Shown here piece by piece: positions 18,827 to 27,343 of a DNA stretch of 64,000 nt. Source of the stretch: Pseudorhodoplanes sinuspersici (GTDB lineage Bacteria; Pseudomonadota; Alphaproteobacteria; Rhizobiales; Xanthobacteraceae); contig NZ_CP021112.1 of the NCBI RefSeq assembly GCF_002119765.1, positions 4,086,501 through 4,150,500 of the forward strand. The letters run 5' to 3'. The notes below the pieces were generated by a model, which had not been told where the DNA came from, did not search any database, and saw only the letters and a list, made by a program, of their open reading frames with translations. Every line of letters begins with the position of its first letter. Position 1 is the first letter of the stretch. The translations under genes and the position numbers were made by a program.

Positions 18827-20433
18827 TCCAGAATGGCGCTGGCGGAGGAAGGTGGTTCGCTCTCCGCTTTCTCGAAGATGCGTTCCTCGGAGAGGTAGCG
18901 GTTGAGCCTCTCCTGTGGCAGTCGGCACCGGACGGCGATCTGGAACGTGGCGAGGGAAAGGCCAAAAAGAAGGATCATGTCCCAGCCAAAGGGAATGTGG
19001 CCCGACCCTCCAAAGGAGCCAAAGGCTGAGACCAGACCGAGGGCGATGAGGTAGGGGGGAAGCCATGCCGCTTCCACAAGGTCAAGGTTTGCGAGCCCGT
19101 CCCGTCCCATATGGATGAGGAAGAGCACGAGGCCAGCCAGGAGATAAAGGCCGAGCCGCCACAGCGTATCCCAGCCGCTCCAGTAGAGGACGAGCGTGGC
19201 GATGACGAAGGCGACAGGAGCAAGGATTTCCACCGCCGGCAGCCGCAGCGGCCTGTTTCGGTGTGGGAGAAGATGGCGCAGTGCCACGACGCCGATCGGT
19301 CCTGCGATGAATGACAGCATGATCGCCGAACTATTGAGCTTCACGATCTCTTCAAACGGCAACAGCAGGAAGATGAGCGAGGAGAAAACAAGATTCAAAA
19401 TAAGTCCCCTGAGAGGCACGCCGCGCGCCGATAAAGTCGCGAACAGACGTGGAAAGAAGCCGTTCTCGGCAAGCGCGTAGGTGAGACGTGCATTCGAGCC
19501 GGTTGTAACCAGCCCGCCGCCGAATGGCCCAAGGACGGCGCCGACATTGAGCAGGCTCACGAGCCAGATGAGACCGATGGCGGACGCAATGACTTCGAGC
19601 GGCCCGAAACCGCCAGCCGATGCGAGCTGCTTCCAGCCGCCCGCAAGATCCGCCGGCGAAAGAGCGCCCACAAAGGCCAGCTGCAAGCCAGCATAAAGAA
19701 CGAAGCAGATGGCAATGGACGACAGGAGGGCGAGCGGAATGATGACACCGGGCCGCTTGACCTCGCCGGCCATGTCGACGGCGTGCCGAAAGCCGATATA
19801 CGAGAAAATAATGCCGCCGCTCGATACGGCGGCCAGAATGCCCTGCAGTCCGAAGGGCGAGAAGCCGTCCGCGACGAAATTCGATGGCTCGAACCGTGCC
19901 ACGATGAACGCGAAGATGACGATGAGCGGAATAGCGATCTTCACCCAGGTGATCGTCGAATTGACATAGGTGAAGAACTTCACGCCGATCGCATTGATCA
20001 CCGTGAATAAAACGAGGAAGCCGGTCGCAGTTGTCGTTCCCGCCCAAGAGAGCTTGTCGGTAAGCGCACCGGCATTATCGGCTTCATAAAGCCATGGCAG
20101 GTGCAGGGCGAGATACCTGAGCATGGCCTCGACCTCGACCGGAGCGGTCGCGTTGTAGCCGATCCAGGCGCTCCAACCCATGGCCGTGGAGACGACGTTG
20201 CCGTGGCTGAATTGCGGGACACGGGCGATGCCACCGGTGACCGGCAGCATGGCCGAGATTTCTGCGTAGGTGAGCGCAAGCAAGAGTATCGCGAAGCCGC
20301 CAATGGCCCAGGCAACGATTGCGGCGGGACCGGCGGCTTGGCTCGCCAGAAGTGGAGCGAACAACCAACCCGATCCGACCATTGCACTGACCGCGACGAA
20401 GGTCAGGCCGATAAAGCCAATGTCGCGACGCAT
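18823..20433 (-). CDS. APC-family amino acid permease
   Basis: A 536-residue protein with 12 or more helices. The first helix has the APC substrate-binding glycine run (GLTFVAVSAMVGSGWLFAPLLASQAAGPAAIVAWAIGG), followed by LTYAEISAMLPVTGGIARVPQFSHG, which is the conserved AELG/P-type loop. C-terminal 20 residues are acidic/serine-rich. Likely a proton-coupled amino acid or amine uptake system; substrate not readable. Single gene. ATG start at 20433. Confidence 0.9.
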   Translation of the reverse strand: MRRDIGFIGLTFVAVSAMVGSGWLFAPLLASQAAGPAAIVAWAIGGFAILLLALTYAEISAMLPVTGGIARVPQFSHGNVVSTAMGWSAWIGYNATAPVEVEAMLRYLALHLPWLYEADNAGALTDKLSWAGTTTATGFLVLFTVINAIGVKFFTYVNSTITWVKIAIPLIVIFAFIVARFEPSNFVADGFSPFGLQGILAAVSSGGIIFSYIGFRHAVDMAGEVKRPGVIIPLALLSSIAICFVLYAGLQLAFVGALSPADLAGGWKQLASAGGFGPLEVIASAIGLIWLVSLLNVGAVLGPFGGGLVTTGSNARLTYALAENGFFPRLFATLSARGVPLRGLILNLVFSSLIFLLLPFEEIVKLNSSAIMLSFIAGPIGVVALRHLLPHRNRPLRLPAVEILAPVAFVIATLVLYWSGWDTLWRLGLYLLAGLVLFLIHMGRDGLANLDLVEAAWLPPYLIALGLVSAFGSFGGSGHIPFGWDMILLFGLSLATFQIAVRCRLPQERLNRYLSEERIFEKAESEPPSSASAILD

Positions 20434-20577
20434 GGGCGCTCTCCGGCCCCGCTTTCAATGGCCGGGCTGCGGCGCAACCTTGCAATGAGACTTACGCAAT
20501 CGAGCTTGCACGATTGCGTAAATTTATCTGGGCCTGCGAAAAGTGCGAAAATGCGGCCGCCAGTCAGGTCGCTGCAG

Positions 20578-21168
20578 TTATTGCTGGACGATGACCTTCG
20601 CTCCGACTGACACGCGGCTATAGAGATCGATCACGTCCGGGTTGGTCATGCGGAAGCAGCCCGACGACACCGCCTGGCCGATTGTTTCCGGTTCGTTGGA
20701 GCCGTGGATGCGGTAGAGCGTCGAGCCGAGATACATGGCGCGGGCGCCGAGTGGATTGTCCGGACCGCCGGGCATGAAACGCGGCAAATCGGGGCGGCGC
20801 TGCAGCATCTGGGCCGGCGGGGTCCAGCTTGGCCATTCCTTCTTGGCCGAGACTGATTTCACGCCGCTCCAGGTGAAGCCATCGCGGCCAACACCGATCC
20901 CGTAGCGGAGGGCGGTACCATTTCCCTGGATCAGATACAGCCGCCGCTCGCGCGTATTGATGATGATCGTGCCGGGCCTCTCGTTGGTCGGATAGCTGAC
21001 GGTTGCCCGCGGCACGGGGGACGTCCCGTACATCCCAAACAGTTTGCCGATGGGTGCTCCGCCATTGTAGCGGCCTTCCGGATCGAAACCGTTGTTGGCG
21101 TGGGCGGCGGAAACCATCGTGACCGCAGCGGCGGCCAGAACTGTCAAACGAAAAGCAATTCGCAGCAT
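20578..21168 (-). CDS. L,D-transpeptidase (YkuD domain), exported
   Basis: A 196-residue protein with a signal peptide (MLRIAFRLTVLAAAAVTMVSAAHA) and a YkuD domain: GTIIINTRERRLYLIQGNGTALRYGIGVGRDGFTWSG, then the active-site block HGSNEPETIGQAVSSGCFRM with catalytic cysteine. It forms 3-3 cross-links in peptidoglycan or attaches proteins to it. ATG 21168 is preferred: GGGGCTGAGAGA precedes it and the signal peptide starts there; the longer frame to 21243 adds no recognisable sequence. Confidence 0.92.
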   Translation of the reverse strand: MLRIAFRLTVLAAAAVTMVSAAHANNGFDPEGRYNGGAPIGKLFGMYGTSPVPRATVSYPTNERPGTIIINTRERRLYLIQGNGTALRYGIGVGRDGFTWSGVKSVSAKKEWPSWTPPAQMLQRRPDLPRFMPGGPDNPLGARAMYLGSTLYRIHGSNEPETIGQAVSSGCFRMTNPDVIDLYSRVSVGAKVIVQQ

Positions 21169-21409
21169 TCTCTCAGCCCCTATGCATTCGCGCCGACCTT
21201 CATGACCAAAAGGTCGCAAAATAAATCCGGCGCGATAGTTCATATTTTCTTACATGTCGCAACCAGGCCTTTCGTCACGCTTTTGCGAGATCATTTCAGA
21301 ATATGACGCCGAAAAGCGCGGCGCGTGTTCCGCCTTCGCGCCCATTTCGGTGAGCGCAGAAAAGCCGGACGACGACTTCAGTCTCTCACTGATTAGAATC
21401 AATCACGTT

Positions 21410-21442
21410 GATGATTTTGGAGCGATTCGATCCAAAATCATC
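21410..21442. repeat. Dyad family II, second copy
   Basis: GATGATTTTGGA (21410-21421) and TCCAAAATCATC (21431-21442), perfect 12-bp arms around a 9-base spacer. It ends five bases from the stop codon of the pepsin-like gene on the minus strand and so forms a hairpin at that transcript's end, without a T-tract. Confidence 0.7.
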
Positions 21443-21447
21443 CTGAT

Positions 21448-22485
21448 CTAGTGACGTCGGCGAAAGGCTGCATAGCCGCCATCGGCGTCGTAGAGCACAT
21501 CGAAACCATTCAACAGACGGTAGCTGGTATTGACGAAGACGCGGGTCGGCGACACGCGCAGATGAATTCCGTCCGGTGCCAGCGGGGACGTGCTGCCGAC
21601 TGTAAATTGATACAGTTCCGAGGAATTTTCCGGTGCACCGATCCTGACCGAGACGTTGGTGCCGTCCGGCAGCGTGCGAGTCACCGCGCCGGCTTGGTCC
21701 GGCGGCACCGTCATGAACATCGCCGACACGCCGGTATCCATCAGCATGCTGCCGCAGGCTGGGGGCGTCCGTCCGTTCAGCGCAATACAGGCAGGGATGC
21801 CGGCCCAGTCACGGCCGTCCGGTTGCCGATCGAGTTTCACGAACCGGAAGTCGCCGCGCGTATTTGCGCCGGTCAAGCCGACATGCACGCCCTCGCGGGT
21901 CAGGACATAGCCTTGGCGACGTCGGCCGTCGCCGGGGGCAACCCGCAGCAGCGGATTCTTGTCCGGGGTGCTCTGGTTCTGCCGGTCACCCTCACGGCCG
22001 AAGCCAATGCCGACCATGGCAATGTTGCGAGGCGACGAACGCGGCGTGCAGTTGCGCGCATTTCTCAGGCAATCGACGCGTGTGACAGCGAGCACCGGCA
22101 TCGGTTCGGTATCGAGCCGCTCCCCATTCTGTCCGACAAGAGTAAGCCGCGTGATCACCCATCGACCGCGCATGATGCGGCCCGAGCTTGTATAGGTCAG
22201 CTGGCCGTTGCCGATCGATTGAAGCTGACCGAAATTCGGAACGGAGCGCGCGGCGACGACAACGCCGGTCGACCCGGAATCGATCACCGCGCGTATTGTG
22301 CGCTCGCCAAAAGACAGGCCGATGCGGGGGACCGCATCGATGCCATCCTTATGCGCGTTGAGATAACGAAGGAAGCGTCCCTCATTGAAAGCCTCGTAAC
22401 TCGGTGTCGCCTGCGCGGACGCTGCAGCCGTGAAGGCGAGGGAGGCAAGAAAGGTCAAAGCGAGCGTGGGCAGGTCAGGGCGCAT
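21448..22485 (-). CDS. Exported two-lobed pepsin-like aspartic protease homologue
   Basis: A 345-residue protein with a signal peptide (cleavage after AASA, about residue 24). Two aspartic-protease triplets occur in one chain: D69-S-G in AVIDSGSTGVVV, and D250-T-G in MLMDTGVSAMFMTV. Spacing of about 180 residues matches the two lobes of pepsin-type (A1) enzymes rather than the single-domain retropepsins. Between them are four cysteines that could pair. Periplasmic or surface protease by inference; several nearby residues differ from true pepsins, so it could be a non-catalytic relative. ATG at 22485; single gene. Confidence 0.7.
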   Translation of the reverse strand: MRPDLPTLALTFLASLAFTAAASAQATPSYEAFNEGRFLRYLNAHKDGIDAVPRIGLSFGERTIRAVIDSGSTGVVVAARSVPNFGQLQSIGNGQLTYTSSGRIMRGRWVITRLTLVGQNGERLDTEPMPVLAVTRVDCLRNARNCTPRSSPRNIAMVGIGFGREGDRQNQSTPDKNPLLRVAPGDGRRRQGYVLTREGVHVGLTGANTRGDFRFVKLDRQPDGRDWAGIPACIALNGRTPPACGSMLMDTGVSAMFMTVPPDQAGAVTRTLPDGTNVSVRIGAPENSSELYQFTVGSTSPLAPDGIHLRVSPTRVFVNTSYRLLNGFDVLYDADGGYAAFRRRH

Positions 22486-22648
22486 CGGTGTTTGTTCTCG
22501 TCTTGCGAGTCGCTAAAACCCTTGAGGCTGCGTGTTGAGTTGCCCTTATGGTGCTTCAATTCGAAGATATCGATCCTAAATTCGCGAGTTCCAATACGGA
22601 GCATACGTTGTGCTTTGGAACCGGTCCCAGAACGCGTTACAAAAGCTC

Positions 22649-22882
22649 ATGAAACAGATCGCCCTTGCTGCCGTCGCCGTCGCCTTGCCGGCCATGGGCC
22701 TTGCCGCCGAGCCGAACAGCAAGCCGACAAAGAAGCCTGCGGATACGAAAGGGCAGACGAGTCACAAGAGCCAGACCAAACCCTGTTCCGAGTATGGTGA
22801 GGGCTTTGTGAGGCTCGAGGGCTCATCGACCTGCGTCAAGGTCAGTGGCTATGTGAGATTCCAGGCCGGCCGAAGCCGGTAA
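22649..22882 (+). CDS. Small secreted protein resembling the head of Rhizobiales porins
   Basis: A 77-residue protein. Signal peptide (KQIALAAVAVALPAMGLAA), a lysine/threonine-rich stretch, then CSEYGEGFVRLEGSSTCVKVSGYVRFQAG. This last block matches the start of porin-2-type outer-membrane proteins of Rhizobiales (C..YG.GF....GT.TC...GG.VR), in which the two cysteines pair, but the beta-barrel that should follow is absent. It may be a true small periplasmic protein or a leftover head. A GTG at 22610 is also in frame. Confidence 0.6.
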   Translation: MKQIALAAVAVALPAMGLAAEPNSKPTKKPADTKGQTSHKSQTKPCSEYGEGFVRLEGSSTCVKVSGYVRFQAGRSR

Positions 22883-22948
22883 CGCGACGCAGATTCGATG
22901 CGTGCTTCGCTACAAGCAATCCCATCCAGACCGATTGTGAAAACTGAA

Positions 22949-23023
22949 TGGTGGGCGCGACAGGGATTGAACCTGTGACCCCTCCCGTGTGAAGGGAGTG
23001 CTCTCCCGCTGAGCTACGCGCCC
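22949..23023 (-). tRNA. tRNA-Val (anticodon CAC)
   Basis: Read on the minus strand it begins GGGCGCGTAGCTCAGCGGGA and folds as a full cloverleaf: acceptor GGGCGCG/CGCGCCC, D-arm with AGCTCAGCGGGAGAGC, anticodon stem CTCCC/GGGAG with loop TTCACAC (CAC at 22989-22991), T-arm with GGTTCAATCC. The terminal CCA is encoded (22949-22951). It reads GUG codons. Confidence 0.97.
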
Positions 23024-23095
23024 GAAGCCGCCGCTTTTAAGTGGCTTCCAAAAAGTGTCAAGCGCGCCGAGGCGTGCTCGTTCAACGTGATGGCA

Positions 23096-23665
23096 TTATC
23101 GCGGTGCGGGCCACCCGCCCGACGGAGGCGGCGCCGAACGCTGCGGCGCTGGCTGAGTGAAGCCCCCGTTGCTTGCCGGAGGCGGATTGAAGCCGCTGGT
23201 CGAGGGGGCAGGCGCGCCGCCGCCGTCGCCGGGTTCGGGCTGCTCCTGTGCTGCCGCGGCCGCCGGTGCGCGCCGCTTCGCGACAGGTGTTTTCTTGGCC
23301 GGACGGCGAGCAGGAGTTGCCTTGACCAGTTCGGCCATGACAGGGCTGGGATCAAAGCGCGGCTCGGTCATGGTCACGCCAGAGTCGTCACTGCCGCGGA
23401 TGTCTTCCGGCGGAATCAGTTTCACCGCCACGGTCTGGGGCTGGTAGCCGTTCAGGCTGTAGGTTACCTGCATGTCGGCGGCAGGCACGGCGAGGGCGCA
23501 CGGCGTACGGCAGGTCTGACCGCCGGACGTCTTGACCTCGGCACCTGCAGGTTCGGATTCGAATTGCAGCGGAACAGTCGGCGTTGCTGTCTTCATCAGG
23601 TCGCCGGACGCCGTACATCCGGCAAGCGCCACCCCGCAGATCGCAAACACTAAAACTTTACTCAT
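23096..23665 (-). CDS. Lipoprotein with PEGA-like domain and proline-rich tail
   Basis: A 189-residue protein. The lipobox LAGC gives a lipidated cysteine near residue 17. Residues 30-90 (VPLQFESEPAGAEVKTSGGQTCRTPC...VTYSLNGYQPQTVAVKL) look like a PEGA domain, in which a small beta sandwich often binds the cell surface or other proteins; the two cysteines probably pair. The rest is basic and then Pro/Ala/Gly-rich. Start ATG 23665 puts the lipobox at the right depth. Located just beyond tRNA-Val. Confidence 0.75.
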   Translation of the reverse strand: MSKVLVFAICGVALAGCTASGDLMKTATPTVPLQFESEPAGAEVKTSGGQTCRTPCALAVPAADMQVTYSLNGYQPQTVAVKLIPPEDIRGSDDSGVTMTEPRFDPSPVMAELVKATPARRPAKKTPVAKRRAPAAAAAQEQPEPGDGGGAPAPSTSGFNPPPASNGGFTQPAPQRSAPPPSGGWPAPR

Positions 23666-23849
23666 GGGTCTTAATCCATCACTGGGGGGCCCCGTCATGC
23701 CCCGACCCTGTTGTCGGAACCTTACGGGCCGGCCGGCCCGCGTGCAACCCGGGCCAATTCCGGTCTCCGCTGCGTGCGGCTAGCATTTCACGGGACCAGG
23801 CGGAAGCCCACAATCGTATCAAATCTAAGGCGATTTGCGCGGAATATGG

Positions 23850-24536
23850 TTAATTTACACTGCTGGTTGCAGGCACGAGTTCCATCACCAGAGCCGGCAA
23901 TTGCTCGAAATGGCTGACTAACCGGTCCGGCGACAGCTTGGCCATGGGAATATCGGTATAGCCGAAATCCACTCCGATGATTGGAATCCCAGCGGCGCGC
24001 GCGGTCCGCACGTCGGTATCGGAATCGCCAACCATGACCGCCCGGCTGATGTCGCCACCGGCGTGCTGGATCGTCCGGATGAGCATTTCCGGATCCGGCT
24101 TTTTCATCGGAAATGTGTCCTGCCCGCAGATCGCAGCGAAATGTGCCTTCATGTCGAGCGCATCAAGCAAACGCACCGACAGCGATTCGTATTTGTTGGT
24201 GCAGACCGCGAGCGTGAAGCCTTGCGCGCCCAGGACCTCGAGCACATCCTCGCATCCGGGATAGGGGCGTGAGTGATCGGCGATATGTTCCTGATAATGC
24301 CGGACATATTGCTCAAAAAGAGCATCGACGGCCGCTTCGCCGAGATGACGCTGTTGTTCGATCAGGGCTTCTTCAATCAATGGCCGTACGCCGCCGCCGA
24401 TCATCGCGCGTGCCTTTTCGAACGGCACCGGTGGGATGTTTTCCAGCGTCAGAACCAGATTGAGGGTCGCGATCAGGTCGGGTGCGGTATCGACGAGGGT
24501 GCCGTCCAGGTCGAACACGATGATGGGATTTGACAT
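23850..24536 (-). CDS. gph: Phosphoglycolate phosphatase, HAD family
   Basis: A 228-residue hydrolase. Motif I IVFDLDGTLVDTAPDL near the start carries the nucleophilic Asp; motif II is CTNKYES; motif III lysine lies in KKPDPEML; motif IV is VMVGDSDTDVRTA. The cap is of the alpha-helical type seen in Gph, which removes phosphate from 2-phosphoglycolate formed by DNA repair or oxygenation. The frame continues upstream for hundreds of codons only because it lies antisense to other genes; ATG 24536 is the family start. Divergent from rpiA. Confidence 0.9.
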   Translation of the reverse strand: MSNPIIVFDLDGTLVDTAPDLIATLNLVLTLENIPPVPFEKARAMIGGGVRPLIEEALIEQQRHLGEAAVDALFEQYVRHYQEHIADHSRPYPGCEDVLEVLGAQGFTLAVCTNKYESLSVRLLDALDMKAHFAAICGQDTFPMKKPDPEMLIRTIQHAGGDISRAVMVGDSDTDVRTARAAGIPIIGVDFGYTDIPMAKLSPDRLVSHFEQLPALVMELVPATSSVN

Positions 24537-24687
24537 TGCGCGGCGGGTCCTGGAGCTGGCCTCATGGAATTGGGCTAAAGCGCGCCGGTCCGGAAGGCAA
24601 GGGCGTCGGAAAAGGACACTAGTGTTCTGACCCCAAACGAGGCTAGACAACCTCCAAATTTCCTGCGACCCCACACCCATACCCGCC

Positions 24688-25386
24688 ATGACGCCCGATG
24701 ATCTGAAACGCCAGGCCGCCGCCCGCGCCCTTGATTGGGTGCGACCCGGCATGCGTCTTGGGCTTGGCACCGGGTCGACGGCGCGCCATTTCGTCGAATT
24801 GCTTGGTGAACGTGTGCGCGCCGGTCTCGATGTTATTGGCGTGCCGACATCCGAAACGACGCAGGCGGACGCCGAGCGTTTCGGCGTGCCGGTGACAACG
24901 CTGGACGACGAGCCCCGCCTGCAAGTCACTGTCGATGGCGCCGATGAGATCGGGCCGGGCCTCTCTCTCATCAAGGGCGGTGGCGGAGCCTTGCTGCGCG
25001 AAAAGATCGTTGCCGCTGCGTCGGACCACATGATCGTCATCGCCGACGAATCGAAATTGCTGCCGGCGCTGGGGGCTTTTCCGCTGCCGATCGAAGTCGT
25101 GCCGTTTGGTCTCATGGCGACACGCAACGCGATCGCTGCTGCCCTGGAAAGTCTTGCCCTGCCGCCTGAGCTGAAACTGCGGACCGGCAGCGCCGGCCTT
25201 GCTTTCGTCACGGATGGCGGCCACTTCATTCTCGACGCGGCGCTCGGCCGCATTCCCGATCCGAAATCGCTGGCTGGCAAGCTCGCTGCGATCCCGGGGG
25301 TTGTGGAACACGGCTTGTTTTTGGGGCTTGCACGGACCGCTATTGTCGCAGGGGCGGCCGGCGTTCGCGTGATTGAACAATCATGA
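24688..25386 (+). CDS. rpiA: Ribose-5-phosphate isomerase A
   Basis: A 232-residue cytoplasmic enzyme that interconverts ribose 5-phosphate and ribulose 5-phosphate. Signature stretches: [13 protein letters not shown] (phosphate loop), [28 protein letters not shown] (catalytic Asp, Lys and Glu), IADESKL and [12 protein letters not shown]. The frame overlaps the next gene's longest ORF by four bases and they run together, so the two are likely cotranscribed. Start ATG 24688; no strong Shine-Dalgarno visible. Confidence 0.95.
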   Translation: MTPDDLKRQAAARALDWVRPGMRLGLGTGSTARHFVELLGERVRAGLDVIGVPTSETTQADAERFGVPVTTLDDEPRLQVTVDGADEIGPGLSLIKGGGGALLREKIVAAASDHMIVIADESKLLPALGAFPLPIEVVPFGLMATRNAIAAALESLALPPELKLRTGSAGLAFVTDGGHFILDAALGRIPDPKSLAGKLAAIPGVVEHGLFLGLARTAIVAGAAGVRVIEQS

Positions 25387-25412
25387 TGATCAGATCCACA
25401 GGAGTTTTCTCG

Positions 25413-25922
25413 ATGCGTGTTGCAACGCTGTACCGCTTGGCTTGCGCCAGCCTCGCTGCCCTTGCGCTGATCGCGCCGACGAAATTCGCACAGGCGCAAC
25501 AGCCTTCGCCGGCCGCCATTACGACAGCCGGTGAAATTCTCGACATCAAGAATTCGATGGCGATGTTCGATCCTCTGGTTCCCGGCGTGATCGAGCAGTC
25601 CAAGACCACGCTGCTGCAGATGAATCCGAACCTGTTCAAGGACCTGAACGAAGTCGCCGGAAACTTGCGCAAGGAATATGCGCCACGCCTGGCCTCGCTG
25701 AAATCCGACATCGTCAAGCTTTACGCGGAGCGTTTCACCGAACAGGAATTGAAGGACACGCTGGCCTTCTACAAGTCGCCGCTCGGCAAGAAGATTCTCA
25801 CCGAGGAAGTGGGCTTTGTCGATCGCACCATGTCGACGGCGCAGGATTGGGCGGTGAAGCTGAATGAGGAAATCCTTGCCCGCTTTCGCGCCGAGATGAA
25901 GAAAAAAGGTCACAACCTCTAG
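25413..25922 (+). CDS. DUF2059 exported protein
   Basis: A 169-residue protein with a signal peptide (MRVATLYRLACASLAALALIAPTKFAQAQ) and an all-alpha DUF2059 domain (YAERFTEQELKDTLAFYKSPLGKKILTEE is the diagnostic stretch). Function unknown; periplasmic. ATG 25413 has GGAG eight bases upstream and opens the signal peptide; ATG 25383 overlapping the rpiA stop is in frame. It sits between rpiA and gor on one strand, 15 bases before gor, suggesting a pentose/glutathione redox operon. Confidence 0.87.
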   Translation: MRVATLYRLACASLAALALIAPTKFAQAQQPSPAAITTAGEILDIKNSMAMFDPLVPGVIEQSKTTLLQMNPNLFKDLNEVAGNLRKEYAPRLASLKSDIVKLYAERFTEQELKDTLAFYKSPLGKKILTEEVGFVDRTMSTAQDWAVKLNEEILARFRAEMKKKGHNL

Positions 25923-25937
25923 CGCCGCTGATGTCCG

Positions 25938-27323
25938 ATGAGTGATTTCGACGTCGATCTGTTCGTCATCGGTGCCGGTTCCGGAGGTGTGCGCGCATCG
26001 CGCATTGCCGCAGGCTATGGCGCCAAGGTCATGGTCGCGGAGGAATATCGCGTCGGCGGTACCTGTGTGATCAGGGGCTGCGTTCCGAAGAAGTTGCTGG
26101 TTTACGCCTCGCGTTTCGCCGAGGAATTCGAGGATGCTGCGGGCTATGGCTGGACACTTGGTGAGCCCAAATTCGACTGGGCGACGCTGATTGCCAACAA
26201 GGATCGCGAGATCGACCGGCTCGAAGCGGCTTATGTCACCAATCTGGAGCGATCCGGTGTCGAGATTGTGCGAAGCCGGGCCATCATTGAAGACGCGCAC
26301 CGTGTACGGCTCGTCGCCTCCGGCAAGATCGTGCGGGCCAAGCATATCCTGATCGCGACCGGCGGCTGGCCCGACAACGGCGCCGATATCGCCGGGCTCG
26401 AGCATGTCATTTCTTCGAACGAGGCGTTTCATCTGAAGGAATTGCCGAAGCGCGTCCTGATCCAGGGCGGTGGTTATATCGCCGTCGAATTCGCCGGTAT
26501 TTTCCGCGGCCTCGGTTCCGAGGTGACGCTGATCTATCGCGGCGACAACATCCTGCGCGGTTTCGATGACGATGTGCGCGAGCATCTTCGCATCGAAATG
26601 GAGCAGCGCGGGATCAAGATCATTACGAAACAGATCGTCGATGGCGTCGAGAAGGTGGATCACGGTTTGTGCGTGTCGCTGTCCGACCATGAATCTCAGG
26701 TTGTCGATCTGGTGATGTTCGCGACTGGCCGGCGGCCGAATGTGACAGGGCTTGGTCTCGACAGGGTCGGCGTGCGCGTCAACGCCAAAGGCGCAATCGA
26801 GGTCGACAAGTTCTCGCAGACGTCTGTTCCGCATATCTACGCGGTGGGCGATGTCACGGATCGCGTTGCGCTAACGCCGGTTGCGATCCGCGAAGGACAC
26901 GCCTTTGCCGACACCGTGTTCGGGGGGAAATCGATTGCCGTCGATCACACCGACATTCCAACGGCGGTTTTTTCCGAACCCGAAGTCGGCGTCATCGGAC
27001 TGACCGAGGCGCAAGCGCGCCGGGACTTCGCGCGCGTCGACATTTACAAGACCAGCTTCCGGCCGATGAAGGCGACGCTGGCCGCGCGCAATACGCGGTC
27101 CTTTTTCAAGCTCATCGTCGATGGCGAGACCGACCGCGTGCTCGGATGCCACATCATTGGCCCCGATGCCGGGGAGATTATCCAGGTCGTTGGCATCGCG
27201 ATCAAGATGCGCGCCACCAAGGCGGATTTCGATTCCGTGATGGCCGTTCACCCGACCGCTGCCGAAGAACTGGTCACCATGCGAACCAAGGCGGCCACCT
27301 ACGTGCGGGCGGCTGCGGAATAG
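25938..27323 (+). CDS. gor: Glutathione-disulfide reductase
   Basis: A 461-residue FAD enzyme. FAD-binding VIGAGSGGVRASRIAAGYGAKVMVAE; the redox-active disulfide is in GGTCVIRGCVPKKLL; NADPH site GGGYIAVEFAGIFRGLG with following Arg residues; FAD motif IYAVGDVTDR; C-terminal catalytic HPTAAEELVTM. It keeps the glutathione pool reduced in the cytoplasm. The disulfide wording (CVIRGCVPKK) distinguishes it from dihydrolipoamide dehydrogenase. It follows the DUF2059 gene closely; rpiA-DUF2059-gor probably form one unit. Confidence 0.95.
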   Translation: MSDFDVDLFVIGAGSGGVRASRIAAGYGAKVMVAEEYRVGGTCVIRGCVPKKLLVYASRFAEEFEDAAGYGWTLGEPKFDWATLIANKDREIDRLEAAYVTNLERSGVEIVRSRAIIEDAHRVRLVASGKIVRAKHILIATGGWPDNGADIAGLEHVISSNEAFHLKELPKRVLIQGGGYIAVEFAGIFRGLGSEVTLIYRGDNILRGFDDDVREHLRIEMEQRGIKIITKQIVDGVEKVDHGLCVSLSDHESQVVDLVMFATGRRPNVTGLGLDRVGVRVNAKGAIEVDKFSQTSVPHIYAVGDVTDRVALTPVAIREGHAFADTVFGGKSIAVDHTDIPTAVFSEPEVGVIGLTEAQARRDFARVDIYKTSFRPMKATLAARNTRSFFKLIVDGETDRVLGCHIIGPDAGEIIQVVGIAIKMRATKADFDSVMAVHPTAAEELVTMRTKAATYVRAAAE

Positions 27324-27343
27324 AGATTTTGCGTCCGCTCAAC

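Noticed and set aside
23850-26834. A 994-codon open frame on the minus strand, upstream of gph
   Set aside because: It lies antisense to rpiA, the DUF2059 gene and gor, all of which have clear motifs. The C-terminal 228 residues are gph; the rest is a GC-driven shadow.
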